From Symbiodinium natans (lineage: Eukaryota > Sar > Dinophyceae > Suessiales > Symbiodiniaceae), in assembly GCA_905221605.1 (NCBI GenBank), contig CAJNDS010002306.1:366501-430500 (forward strand): a stretch of DNA of 64,000 bases. Direction: 5' to 3'. The notes under the pieces were generated by a model, which worked only from the letters and a program-made list of their open reading frames with translations, made no database searches and was not told the origin of the DNA. The position numbers and the translations under genes are program-made. The first letter of the stretch is position 1. Each line of letters starts with the position of its first letter. Of the stretch, positions 21,401 through 31,022 are shown piece by piece.

Positions 21401-24400
21401 GCCCAGAAACTGCGAATGTCAAGTGATTTGTAGCCAGAATCATCTAGAAACCGAAGCTTGTCGCTGAACGTGTGTCTTTCATACTTGCCCTTTTGCAGGG
21501 ACAAGGAGTTGCCGAAGAAAGTTTTTGGTCATGCGATGATGGCGCAGTTTCAGGCAGGAAAGAGCTTTTGGAAACCACCATGCAGGCTATCCGCACAGGC
21601 TTGCCATAAGAACTTCAGCTTCGAGTGATGTTGGGATACCGTCTGCATCCTCCGCACTTTCAAGCTAGGCCCGCAAGTCGCCCACGAAGCCATCCTACAA
21701 CCCATGCACTTCTCTCGGCGTATGGAGCCTGTTGAATGCTGCAGCGTTGAAGCCTCACGAGATGGCACCTCACCCGGAAATCCCGGAATCCCTCGAAGTC
21801 TTAGTGGGTCCTCATCCCTGCGTTGCCCACTCGAGTCTCGCAAGTCAGGCCATGAAGGAGATCCTTCTCGCAGGCGACACAAACCGACTGGTTGCCGAGC
21901 TGACCTTCGCTGCTTGCCTCACTTTGAGCACTTGGGGCTCGGGGGGTCGAAGTGACAATGACTGGTTCAAAACACATGCCCCGAGCCTGAATCTGAAGCT
22001 TAAGCCCTTAAGCCATATAGTAAAACGGGAATCAAGGTGCGCATCAATGACTTGGCAGCGCCGCCTGTCCCTTGTCTGAAATGCAAAGTTGCCGGTTGTC
22101 TGCGTGTGTCCCTGTGTCTAGCAAGATTCCTCATGCCCGCGACCTCCAGGAGAAGATCCACCCCCTGATTTTCATCGAGCCCTTCGTTGCGGTACTGATT
22201 ATTGTGTCTCAGCCTGGCGATAGATCAATCTTGGGGGATTTGCTTGGTGGTTTTGGGATGTGTTGTGGCTCTGGGTTTTCTTCCCTCCTGAACTTGGAAG
22301 GTGTAGATGCTTGGCTCAATGTCAAGTTAATGTAGAGATGCTCGGAGGCCATGCAGCAAGTCTAGTATTACAACTACAGCAGCTCAGGCCGAGAGTGTAC
22401 TTCCAATGATCTGAGGCGAACGGCATCATGATCGGCTTCCAAACGGATCCCGGCTACGAGGAGCTGATGTGCAGGGTTTAGGGTGGAGGCAGCCACCTGC
22501 AGCCCATTAACGCGTCCGACCAGGGCTAGGACAATCCTCGGGAACGTCCCCAAAATGGGGGTTTCCGAAAGTAGGCGTACTTTATTGGGGCCCTTGTTAT
22601 AAGGGAGTCCTACTATTTGGGGGTGTATATTAGGGGTCCCTTATTTCGTAAACCCTCAAGGGGATGTTCCGGACGATTGTCCGATGATTTGCACTTATCA
22701 AGTGGGCCGTGGAGGGGGCAACCTTTAGTTTTGGGGCCTTCTGTTAGGGAGCAACAATGTGAGCGTCTGATGAGCATCACAGATGCCTGCAGGATTGGGG
22801 TGGCTGGATTTACCTTGAGGCCGCTTAGCTCATAAGCAGTCTTTCTGCGTGCAAGGATCTCTTGACTCAGAAGCTTTGGAGGTAGGAATTGGACTCGAGT
22901 CCGTCACCAAAGCATCCAAAATATTTTGCGGCCTGCAATTTCCATGTGTTGCGGGAATATCCCCTCATCCTGCGGGAATATCCCCTCATCCGACCTTCTG
23001 ATCCTGCGCCTTGGTTTCTTTTGGTTCCCCTCCGGTTGTGCTTGGGGCCAAAGCCCAGGTGATCTTCGCCATAGTTCTGATCATTGAGTGCTGCTTTCGC
23101 GTCCACCTCTCCGGAGTTAAGGACCCGGAGTGCACAAACTCTCGCAGAGTAGGAGGGCCCGCCCTGAAATTCTCTTGCCAGGTCTGCTCCGAGATATTAT
23201 TAAAGTACCGAATCGGCTTTCATTCCTGTACAATCCCCGACTGCCAGCGCAAGAAAGCTTTCGGTTCAACCAGAAACTTCCTTGATGTGAGTCTCACAAA
23301 GCTCACAGCAGACTCCACGCCCGCAGAACTACTTCTGTGGCACCGACTGGGCGTGGAATTATTTCGAAACTTGGCTGCCGCGACGGTAGCATACTTGGTA
23401 AGTTGCAGCCGCAGTCTGCCTTCCTCCCAGTTCGGGCGAGTCAAAGCTCCACCTTGGTTGAAAGTGGTGTAGGGTTTAGGGTTTAGGGTTTAGGGTAGCC
23501 GTTGGAAGTTCATCTCAGACGACCGCGACTCACACTTCATTTCACCCCAGCAAGGCTATTGTGGCCTCATGCTGTGTGTCTCCAATCTCTGCGTGGAGCT
23601 AAGGATCTTTTTCTTCTGATGACAGGTCTTACTGACATCGTGGTGGAAGTGGCAGTGCAGTCTCAGTCTGAAACTTGGCCTGCAGCATCAACTCCTTGGC
23701 CCATCAACCCAGTATCAACCCACAGGCTACAGCAGGGGAAGGTAAAGTCATTCTTATGATTGAGGTAAACATTTTGCCGACTTGATGGCTTACGCTCATG
23801 ACCTAGAGTCTGCTGCGTTTCACGTTTGTTCCTGCATGTCACTGTCATCCTCTGATGCACCGGTTTGGAGGGTGGGGGGGGAGAGGTTACGGGGCATTCC
23901 CGGGGCTTGTTTATTCAGCTGGACAACAACTTTTCAGCAGCTTTGGCCGATGGCTGGCCTGTCCATGCGCCGCATGGAATCTGACGGACGTGTGGGCATG
24001 AATACCATGGCCTGGGGCATATTAGCTTGCGAATGACCTGCGTGTATTTTGCTCCCTCATCATGCTGGGCGTGACTCCACCTCTTGCTCGACAGCGTTGT
24101 GTGTCATCTGCTAATCGGCAGCTTGAATGCTCTTAGGACTTCTTCGGAGCTTCGCTTCTGAGATTTTGCCGCCTCATACGCCTGGTGCGCGTGGTCGGAG
24201 TCTCAGCTCCTTCCCAGGCGAGGTTGTATTGTGCTGAGTTGCTGGACGCAGTGATTAAGTGCTGCTGAGCAGCCCACTCAAGATGATTCCCTTCAAAGCC
24301 AAATGAGGTCAAAGTCTTCCGGCTCAAGTACATGAAGGAGCTTGGGCTTGGCACAAACGGCCCTCGACCGTCTTGAGTTAGTGCATGTAATATATGCGCG

Positions 24401-27400
24401 AACGTGTGCGTACGCACATTATGTACATATATACCGTGTGCACACATACACCGAAACTTGTAGCAGTATATACGCACCCAAACTCCCGGCTTCAGAATAC
24501 TGCGAAGCAACACGCTCCCAAACGAGTGCCAGCGCACTGAGCAGCATTCACTCTGGACCACGACTCTGAAGCCAACAGAGGCTGTACTTCCGAATCCCGC
24601 GCAGCCCCCACACAGTCTCTTAGTGTCTCTTAGTGTCCTGCGGAGTTTTCCAGCCTTGCAATGTCTTATGGAAGAGAAACTGCGACTCCCTGACAGGAGC
24701 TGCGCTTGATGGTGAAAGGCCTTGTCGGAGGCTTTCGTGTCTCGGAGTGATGGGCCAGTGCGAGACGGACACCACGGGTTCGACATGGTGACAAAAGTGG
24801 GCAGGCGTGATGCTGAGGGAGTTTGTGGTGTTTGTAGTGGTGTTTGTAGTGGAGCCAAGGTACTCTGTTCCTCTCATTTGCCCTGCTCTTCGCCGTGCTG
24901 TATGCAGCTTGACAGTGGACATGGGGGATCCCTGAAGTAAGATGTGCCGGATGACCATGCACAGGCCAAGTAGGCCCCAAGTAGGCCAAGATGTGAGCAA
25001 GATGTGAGCTCTAAGCCCGGCCTGTCATCCCGTTGGTTTGGTTGGTCATCAGGAGTGTAAGAGCCTGAGGTCATCGCAGGCTTCGCCACAATGACGATGG
25101 GCCGGGACTGCCGAGCCCCATTCGGAGTAGGGATTTCAGTTTTTCGGCGTCATCATTGCATTCATGAAAGTGGTCTTGGAGCAGACACCCTGGAATCCCA
25201 AAACCACGAAACGACCAGCGCCAGTCACGGGCATGCAGGACACTCGCGTCGCGGAACTTGGGCTGACGAATCATTTCCAGAACATCCCATCGTGACTGGG
25301 CGTTCAACCAGACTGAAAACTCCGCATCCTGGTTTAGGTGCTTACACAACAGTACCAAATTCACTGAGTTAGGTGCCTACACTTGAGTAAAAAAATGCTC
25401 TAACTACTAGGTGTAGGCCGTGTTGGTTCGTGCACGGATCAATGTCTAGAAGAATGGCGTTTAAACCCACGCCTGCCAGTGTTTTCACATATTTGGGGGG
25501 GATTTGAGAACGTAAATCGTGACCAAAATTCCAGGGATAAAACTACTTGGAAATTACATTACCAACACCTAAACCTTACAACAAAACAGGGATAGAGCAC
25601 ATCGTTTCTTTCAGCAGTCGCTTGACTCAGAATCGCAAAACACTCTAAATACCAGTGTTTTGGGGCGTGGTCGCCAAAATCATGGACACTGCTGAGAATG
25701 CGTCTTGTTCCTCATCCTTGCGGGCAAAGAGGCGAAAACGCTGTAAACACGTGTCTTGTTCCACATCCTTGCGCGGAATGTTGTACAAACAGGCCAGAAT
25801 GCAGTAAATACCAGCGTTTTGGGCATGGTCGCCAAAGGCATGGGCGCTTGTGACAGCGTGTTTTGCTCCACAGCCTTGCACAGTATGTTGTGCCCTGCAC
25901 AGTATGTTGTACAAAGAGGGCATGGTCGCCAAAAGCATGGACGCTTGCGAGAACGTGTCTTGTTCCAGTACGTTATACACAGAGGCCAAAACGCTGTAAG
26001 TTAAGTACCAGTGGTTTGAGCATGGTCGCCAAAGGCATGGGCGCTTGTGACAACGTGTCTTGAGTCTTGTTCCACATCCTTGCGCAGTATTACAACAAAG
26101 AGGCGAGAAAGCTGCTAATAATAGTGTTTTGGGCATGGACGCAATGTGAATGACGTTCTTATCCCCCTCCCACCCCGCTCCCCCCACCAAAACACAACAA
26201 AAACCCTAAGAAACAAAGACAACTACGCGGGCAACTGTGGCCCGTATGCCAACTACAATGCTCGGGACCGGCCTCTTTCGTTGGTCTCCAAAGTATCTTA
26301 TGTTAGAGCTTGTATGTGTGTTCTACGACACGTGCACTCTCACTTCATGCCTCTGAAAGCTTCATCCCCAACCCCCACATCTGAGGCCCAAGACATCCCA
26401 GAACCGGAAAGCTGTAAAGCATCCTACAGCCCTTCAACCCGCAACGCAGCAACACTTTTCTCAGGTCTATGTTTACTGCCTTCAGATGCTTCTCCGGGGA
26501 GTGTTTCGCAGCTTCAGGCTCCCTGCCGCCTCTGCAGAGGGTTCAAAGAGGGTCGGGGATCCTTTAATTGGCTCGTTGCTGTACTGCTACCGTTCTTTGA
26601 GTGGGGCTTACATTCAGTGACTGAACCCTCTAAATATTATATCGAAGCTCACCGCAAAAGCTCACAAAAACACCCAGCTTGAAGAACCCCAATAATAGAG
26701 AGTCAATGACATGAGCCAACTCGGAGATCGCTTGTCGGCGTTCAGGCTCCCGCAACTAAACAGCTGTCCCCTGTAAATCTCCTGTGCCCCCTGAAACCAC
26801 AGCAAGCCTCACAATCCAGCTACAGGCTGCAGGGCTTCAGGACTTCTGCGGGGGTAAAGCCGTTGCAGCTCTTCTTTGACTCGACACCTTTGCATCGTTG
26901 AGGTCTGCCAATCGCCGCTGTGCTGGAGGATTCTCATGGCTTGCCCTTCGTCCTGGGCTACGTCGTGTGCTGCCTGGCTGGTCTTGGCACGTATGGCTCT
27001 AGGATTGTAGGTTGCAGCAGGAAGCCCTGAATTGGCCCTCAGCAGGGCTCTGGATCCCAAGCCCTAAGCCAGACTTCCCGCAAGGCTCCTCTGCTTGATC
27101 AGGCGGGACGACAAACCTTTCACCCTAAACCCCAAAAACGCTAAACCGTAAACCTACTGCATACGCTTTCTTCCCGACAGGTTCAGGAATCCCTTTGCAG
27201 GAGACCCGAAGCCCGGGCGGGATTGAAGGCGCCCGATATCTTGGGGTTCGCCCACAAGATTCCCGAAAATTCTGGGGGGTTGGTTTGGGGTTAGGGAGTC
27301 TGGAGGGGGGGGGGGGGGGCGGGCGTGGAGATTTTAGTCGTATGAGGCTGGCCAGTACGAAAACTTGACCGACGCATCGGATAGGCGCCAAGCGCTCTCT

Positions 27401-30400
27401 TTCACGAAAGTTGCTGGCTGCATGGACGCCGGAATCGCTGGTGGTCGAAATAAGAAGGGCGGCGAAACATACAAGAAGTGCTTCAAGATTTGTGAACATT
27501 TGCCGTGATGAGCCGACATGGTATTGGCGACTGCCATGGCTACCGGTCACCACAACTGCAGGGGCGCGCAAGCGCTGTCGTAGCAATCTTGCGCAGTCAT
27601 CACATCAGGCCATCATGCATGCCCTGGGTCTTTCTAGCAGGGGGTTCTGCGACCAAGATGCTCACGCTGTTCCTGAGGCTATATGCTAGTCTCGCTGGGC
27701 CACCTGGCATCAATGAGAGTCGCAGTAGCATTCGGCGATGGTAGGCTGGTTGGGGCTCAAACCGTCGGCATTCTGAGTTTGGTCACACCAACCGCGCTGG
27801 TTGTAAGTTGCCCACGGCAGCTTGCTGCTGACTGTGGCAATGTAGCACGTTCGGGCAGCGGCAGCGACTCAAGAACCAATTTTTCCTGGCAAAGCCCTGC
27901 CAAGGTATCTACAACGTCATCCTGGCTGTTGCTGGACTAGTTAGCAGTCCTTGTGCATGGTGGCTAGGGTCGTGTTCTGACTGGTAAGCCTTGAAGGGGA
28001 GGAGGAAGGGCTGGCGCTCAACCTGCAAGTGTTTGATCCTGGCCCCTTTGGCCGCCCTCATGCTTTCAGTCTTCCAGTTGTTCCAGTTGCGCTGTGCGCT
28101 GAAGGCACTTAAACCTACTCTTTGGGGCATCTCTGGGCCACGTGTACTTTGCCTCCCAAAGGTCTATGTGGACATCACCATGAGAGCTGCCAAGGACCTC
28201 TTCTAACGTACAAGACATTCACAGCAGTCTTCCAGGTTAGGTCGGAGCTGGGGTCGCATCCAAAAACAACTTCGAAACAGCCCGCAACGACTTGGTGCCA
28301 TTCTCTCTCGGCCCAAACTTGCACACGCCGTTCTCTCTCGGCCCAAACTTGCGCAAAATGCTCTTTCCAGGTTTGCGGCACCTCCACGTGTCAGCAGAAA
28401 CATCCTTTGCCACCCCGCTACGCGCGACATCAGGGCTGGGCACGTTGGAATTGGAAGCAGCCTGATACACATGAAGCTCAGGTTGATCAGATACAAAGAC
28501 TGTGGAAGGGGCTTGTGTCCGGTTGGATACTGCACCGATTCTAATGTGCAGTAGTCCTGGTACTACCACTATCAATGCTGACTGGAAGCAGCATTGTAAG
28601 AATGCCAACTCAATATGCAAGCAGGCTCATCACTCAACCTGAGCCGGAACCCCACGACAGGAGTCGGAGGCCGTGACCGCCGAGCAGCATTCCCGCGAGT
28701 CAATCCGGATCGCCCGCACTACGCGCATCTTGGCTGTAGCTATCCAAGCAGCCGCAGTAGCATTTTGATGCAAACCACAAAGTGTAGCAAGATGAATGAA
28801 CAACAGAAGCGACACTTCCGCTGCCGGTTTTTGTGGCTTGTGCGCACCCCAGAAATGCGCAGGGGAACTGCTGAAGAAGTTTGCTGCTGCTTACCGGCAG
28901 TTCCAAGACCAGGACCACGAACCAGCAGCAGGGCCGAAGAAGCAGAGTGCAGGTTAGGATCCTCCGTTGTTCAGCTTGAGGGGACGCCTTCTGAGGCTTC
29001 AGCATAGAGGTTTTGTGAGCCAGGGTTGTGGCCCAGTCTGGTGATGGCTTTCATGCATTGAGGCACTGAGTTGCCTGAATGCGCTTATGTACTAGGAGCG
29101 TCATTGTGTCCCAAAGCAGAGCTCAGCAGTTTGGAGTGCTAAGCCACCCGCTGCAAGTCGCAGCTACCGCCGACCCAGCTTTCTCCCAATGTTCAGTCTC
29201 CAAATATCTGCAAAAGGCCCTAGACCCTAGCCCTAGCCCCTGAATTCTCCTGCACCTAAAGCCCTATACAGCCTACAGCCCGCTGATCTCAGACATCCAC
29301 ACGGAAGCACCTGGACTTCAGCCCTATGGAGTCCAACTTCACAGACGAGGACATTCATGGACACATTGTGACCTGGCAGATGGCTTTTGTCGAGCTCAGG
29401 GCTCAGGGTTGTTCCTTGTGGATTCATATGATTAATATACTAATGTGTACCAGGTTGCCGAGAAAGGGTTGCCTTAATGTAGAACAAACGTTGCAATTTC
29501 ACCACCGCCCAGGCCATCACCAAGGAGCTGTTCCTTTTGGTCATCCAGGTGGGGATGACGTGAGCTCGCACTTCGCAGATGGCCGCCATGCAGAGCCCCA
29601 AGAACCCAAAGGTTTGAGACGAGACGTCCTCACATTGTCCCCGCCAAGGCTTACCACGCTCACGGTATAACCGTGTGTAACCGTGGTAAGCCTTGGCAGG
29701 TGACAGGAATTCTTGAAGACTCTTGGGGACCATAGGAACCCTAAAAGGGCTGGTGGTTCATGTACCTGAATCGGATTTATAGTAGTATAGGGCACATGAC
29801 CCCGATTTTGGGGTTCATTTCGTCCCCAACGACGTGAGCCGGTGTAGTGAACTCCATCCAGGCCGCCTCGCCAGCTCTTTTCGCTCAACCCATTGGCACC
29901 CCGAACTGGCAAAAAACACACCAGTGCCCAAGAAAGTCCATGCCATCTTGAACATTTTTCAACAACGCTGCACTCCAAAACCCCCGGAACCAGGACCAGT
30001 CTGTACAGTTCCTCATGGACGAGCTGGAGCTCCCCCACGACCGTGCCAACTTGTTTGAGGCGGTTCATTGGGGTTTTTTTAGAAGTTGGCGGCCGTGTGG
30101 TGTGGTGGGGTTTTGTCTAGGATTGTGTAGGTTGCCTTGGCACGGCCGGTGCCAGAGATGTCCTTATCTAGGGAGGCCCAGCCTTCAAGCAGCTTGCATG
30201 CCGAGAGCTATCGAGATCCCTGGTCAGCATGGACCGGCTCACGCTGTGCCGCCAATGTTGAAAGGTAGAGTGCAAGCAGTACGTAGATCCTGAATTCGGC
30301 TGACCACGACTGTACTTGTAGATCATCTCGAGTCCGAAGCCGCGGAAGCCACGAAGCCTCTGCACCCCACGTTGCAGATCATCGACGCCGATGGCAGTGG

Positions 30401-31022
30401 AACACTCCATGTGACGGAGTTGGTTCAGGCAGATGTGAAACAACGAGTCATTGCACCAACGGCAGAAATCACGTGTTCCACAGTGCCACATGACGGTAGC
30501 CGACGTCGCATGATGTTGTGCTAGGGCTTTTTAAGTCGAGCTTCCTTAAGCCTGAGAGCTCCTTAAGTTTCCTTGGCTGATTGAAACTTCTTGCCTGCAG
30601 GGCTTGCTAAAGATTCGTGGGGAAGTCAAGAAAAGCGATGCTGTCGCCACACTGCTCGCGACAAAAGCGATCCAGAACCAGTTGGTAGAAACTCTTCCGC
30701 AGCAGAGTGTGGTTTGCTGGCGATTCGGGAGATTGCTTCTTGGTAGACGCTGCTGTAAGAACTGACCCCTGAGTCCCTGAGGCAGGTAGAACATGTTAGC
30801 ATCACAGAGCTGTTTTGACCAGCGTGGTCTTGTTGGCGTTATTTCACTTATGCGACCTCACTTGCCTTCTGGCAGAGAATGGACACGTCAGGGAGTACGC
30901 ACGTCCGGACCTGGCCTCCTGTAAAGCCCGACCAGTTGGCCAACGACAGTGCGGCCCAGGAAATACGGTCGGAGGAGAGGGAGTTCCAGAGCACGGTTCT
31001 GAAGCTTCTTCAGCCTGCCTGG
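18358..31022 (+). CDS. Voltage-gated cation channel with EF-hand, copy A (gene span)
   Basis: At least 24 small exons on the + strand encode a six-transmembrane voltage-gated channel: N-terminal domain exons, S1 (EPFVAVLII), S2 (VIFAIVLIIECCFRVHL), S2-S3 (GTDWAWNYF), S3 (DLFLLMTGLTDIVV), S4 with regular arginines (RFCRLIRLVRV), a linker (FRLKYMKELGL), a pore helix (SMFTAFRCFSGEC), the post-S6 stretch VYVDITMRAAK, a linker with SIRIARTTR, and an EF-hand (IIDADGSGTLHVTELVQ). One voltage-sensor/pore unit plus EF-hand suggests a single-domain, tetramer-forming Na+/Ca2+-type channel of the plasma or ciliary membrane, gated by voltage and tuned by Ca2+. The S5 exon and first S6 exons were not found, so the copy could be broken there, or I missed short exons. 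Donors are GT, GC and GA. Copy B at 41.45 kb and copy C at 61.03 kb share the exon order. Confidence 0.85.
18714..18736 (+). CDS. Channel A 23-nt microexon
   Basis: Acceptor AAAG, encodes MLVNTVEA (last codon split), GT donor at 18737. It matches TLHDAVHA of copy B and LHDAIEA of copy C, where the segment is continuous with the next one. Confidence 0.6.
18897..19008 (+). CDS. Channel A exon: LGLTTYSEED segment
   Basis: Acceptor CGAG, encodes LGLTTYSEEDMNQFAAWLQI followed by FKSKPQALVSTVYKVDK, with a textbook GTGAGT donor at 19009. It ends in phase 0 and joins VNTLADYIDL. Copies B and C have LGLTRYSIDDINEMVAW and LGLTTYTEE...DEMLW. Confidence 0.75.
19095..19139 (+). CDS. Channel A exon: ADYIDLRF segment
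   Basis: Encodes VNTLADYIDLRFVKK; GC donor at 19140. Counterparts are VNLVADFINLRFEDR (B, 42234) and VNQLADYIDLKFVAK (C, 61741). Confidence 0.8.
20180..20238 (+). CDS. Channel A exon: WHWP segment
   Basis: Encodes ETFPLAENRKQVWHWPQE with GT donor at 20239; start uncertain. Counterparts are GKPIWEWPSLQ (B) and GRPVWNWPKE (C). Confidence 0.65.
20757..20776 (+). repeat. Poly-G run (20 nt)
   Basis: G homopolymer inside a G/GGA-rich stretch (20700-20776), in the intron after the WHWP exon. Confidence 0.9.
21499..21553 (+). CDS. Channel A exon: VFGH...QFQ segment
   Basis: Acceptor TGCAG, encodes DKELPKKVFGHAMMAQFQ; GC donor at 21554. Counterpart is DSEIHKRIFGQTGVKQFQ in copy B (44165). Confidence 0.7.
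21798..21908 (+). CDS. Channel A exon: ILLAGDTNRLVAELTF segment
   Basis: Encodes LVGPHPCVAHSSLASQAMKE then ILLAGDTNRLVAELTF; GC donor at 21909. The last 16 residues are identical in copy B (44402-44515), one of the best-conserved segments between copies. Confidence 0.85.
22037..22069 (+). CDS. Channel A exon: VRINDLAAPP segment
   Basis: Acceptor CAAG, encodes VRINDLAAPPVP; end uncertain. Copy B has VRINDLAAPPEP at 44707. Confidence 0.75.
22149..22203 (+). CDS. Channel A exon: S1
   Basis: Encodes EKIHPLIFIEPFVAVLII, a hydrophobic segment aligned with YVEPLVAILIL of copy B; GT donor at 22204. Joins in phase to ANGIMIGFQTDP. The 5' boundary is uncertain. Confidence 0.75.
22416..22470 (+). CDS. 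Channel A exon: S1-S2 loop
   Basis: Acceptor TGAG, encodes ANGIMIGFQTDPGYEELM; GC donor at 22471, so the intron begins GCAGGGTTTAGGG with a telomeric motif. In copy B the same protein stretch is divided differently, between 45155-45202 and 45444-45484. Confidence 0.8.
22556..22656. mobile_element. MITE-like element, family I
   Basis: Ends TGGGGGTTTCCGAAAG and ATTTCGTAAACCCTCA; inverted orientation of the core (GTCCTACTATTTGGGG). It lies in the intron between the S1-S2 loop exon and the S2 exon of copy A. Confidence 0.85.
22948..22991 (+). repeat. Direct duplication, about 20 bp
   Basis: Two adjacent copies of TGCGGGAATATCCCCTCATC. Each unit contains a short palindrome, GGGAATATCCC. Confidence 0.8.
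23054..23121 (+). CDS. Channel A exon: S2
   Basis: Encodes QVIFAIVLIIECCFRVHLSG then VK; the acidic residue in the middle of S2 (IIECC) is the charge-transfer position. GA donor at 23122. Continuous here, but interrupted by a 132-nt intron in copy B. The start is uncertain. Confidence 0.8.
23327..23365 (+). CDS. Channel A exon: S2-S3 loop
   Basis: Acceptor CGCAG, encodes NYFCGTDWAWNYF; GA donor at 23366. Joins in phase to DLFLLMTG, giving the family pattern WNxFD. 39 nt. Confidence 0.8.
23470..23496 (+). repeat. Short interstitial telomeric array (TTTAGGG)n
   Basis: Three to four units in the intron between the S2-S3 loop exon and the S3 exon of copy A. Confidence 0.9.
23604..23655 (+). CDS. 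Channel A exon: S3
   Basis: Acceptor TAAG, encodes DLFLLMTGLTDIVVEVAV. The conserved S3 aspartate is present (LTDI). The 3' end is uncertain; a GC donor near 23646 or a later site is possible. Confidence 0.75.
24137..24193 (+). CDS. Channel A exon: S4 voltage sensor
   Basis: Acceptor TTAG, encodes DFFGASLLRFCRLIRLVRV; arginines at every third position (R..R..R..R). GT donor at 24194, matching copy B, where the donor is also GT. Confidence 0.9.
24308..24350 (+). CDS. Channel A exon: S4-S5 linker
   Basis: Encodes VKVFRLKYMKELGL, aligned with KVFRLKFMKDLRLMVK of copy B. Probably a GC donor near 24350. Confidence 0.75.
25640..26140 (+). repeat. Degenerate tandem repeat, about 5 units of 60-120 bp
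   Basis: Recurring blocks: TACCAGTGTTTTGGGCATGG, GGTCGCCAAAGGCATGGGCG, CTTGTGACAACGTGTCTTGT, TCCACATCCTTGCGCAGTAT and TGTACAAAGAGGC. Unit length varies through internal deletions. Open reverse-strand frames across it are an effect of the repeat. It lies in an intron of copy A, between the S4-S5 linker and the pore. Confidence 0.85.
26465..26517 (+). CDS. Channel A exon: pore helix and filter
   Basis: Acceptor CTCAG, encodes SMFTAFRCFSGECFAAS; GC donor at 26518. Same length (53 nt) and same GC donor as copy B (50122-50174). The acidic residue of the presumed filter is Glu (SGEC) here and Asp (TGDC) in copy B. Confidence 0.9.
28162..28194 (+). CDS. Channel A exon: end of S6
   Basis: 33 nt, encodes VYVDITMRAAK; acceptor AAAG, GA donor at 28195. 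Copy B has VYVEITMKAAK in 33 nt with a GC donor. The preceding S6 exons of copy A were not identified. Confidence 0.85.
28310..28361 (+). repeat. Direct duplication, about 29 bp period
   Basis: TTCTCTCTCGGCCCAAACTT occurs twice in tandem within an intron of copy A. Confidence 0.8.
28661..28732 (+). CDS. Channel A exon: SIRIARTTR segment
   Basis: 72 nt, encodes ESEAVTAEQHSRESIRIART then TRIL; GC donor at 28733. Copy B has the same length and TAEQHARESIRIARTTR, but a GA donor. Confidence 0.9.
28863..28906 (+). CDS. Channel A exon: ELLKKFAAAYRQFQ
   Basis: 44 nt, acceptor GCAG, GA donor at 28907; same length and donor type as copy B (52461-52504). Confidence 0.85.
29513..29548 (+). CDS. Channel A exon: AITKELFLLVIQ
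   Basis: 36 nt, acceptor CCCAG, GT donor (GTGGGG) at 29549. Identical protein in copy B, where the donor is GA. Confidence 0.9.
29643..29697. repeat. 16-bp-stem inverted repeat
   Basis: GCCAAGGCTTACCACG and its exact complement CGTGGTAAGCCTTGGC are separated by 23 nt, inside the 460-nt intron of copy A between the AITKELFLL and MDELELP exons. Confidence 0.9.
30009..30059 (+). CDS. Channel A exon: EF-hand entering helix
   Basis: 51 nt, encodes FLMDELELPHDRANLFE; GC donor at 30060. Copy B counterpart QLMDELDLPPDRANLFE has the same length and a GT donor. Confidence 0.9.
30378..30428 (+). CDS. Channel A exon: EF-hand loop
   Basis: 51 nt, encodes IIDADGSGTLHVTELVQ. A canonical Ca2+-binding loop: D-A-D-G-S-G-T-L-H-V-T-E, with ligands at positions 1, 3, 5 and 12. 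GC donor at 30429, as in copy B. Confidence 0.95.
30601..30684 (+). CDS. Channel A exon: GLLKIRGE segment
   Basis: Acceptor TGCAG, encodes GLLKIRGEVKKSDAVATLLA then TKAIQNQL; GT donor at 30685. It continues ELVQ of the EF-hand in phase. Confidence 0.9.
30927..31022 (+). CDS. Channel A exon: C-terminal coiled-coil-like segment
   Basis: Encodes PDQLANDSAAQEIRSEEREF then QSTVLKLLQPAWR. DQLANDS resembles DQKQANDT of copy B (55544). The end of the gene is not seen. Confidence 0.55.

Noticed and set aside
24133-24858. 241-codon minus-strand frame
   Set aside because: It is antisense to the S4 and S4-S5 exons of copy A, which have clear family motifs and splice sites on the + strand.
25640-26140. 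CRISPR-like array
   Set aside because: Repeats are degenerate, of unequal length, without regular unique spacers, and the sequence is eukaryotic.
27660-27720. Possible S6 exon of copy A (MLTLFLRLYASLAG)
   Set aside because: Hydrophobic and followed by a GC, but it aligns poorly with FVACYIISYMLVSMG and has an arginine mid-helix; not called.
29330-29380. Possible shared exon FTDEDIHG (A) / FTDEP (B, 53228)
   Set aside because: The similarity is only four or five residues and the boundaries do not match; kept out of the exon list.
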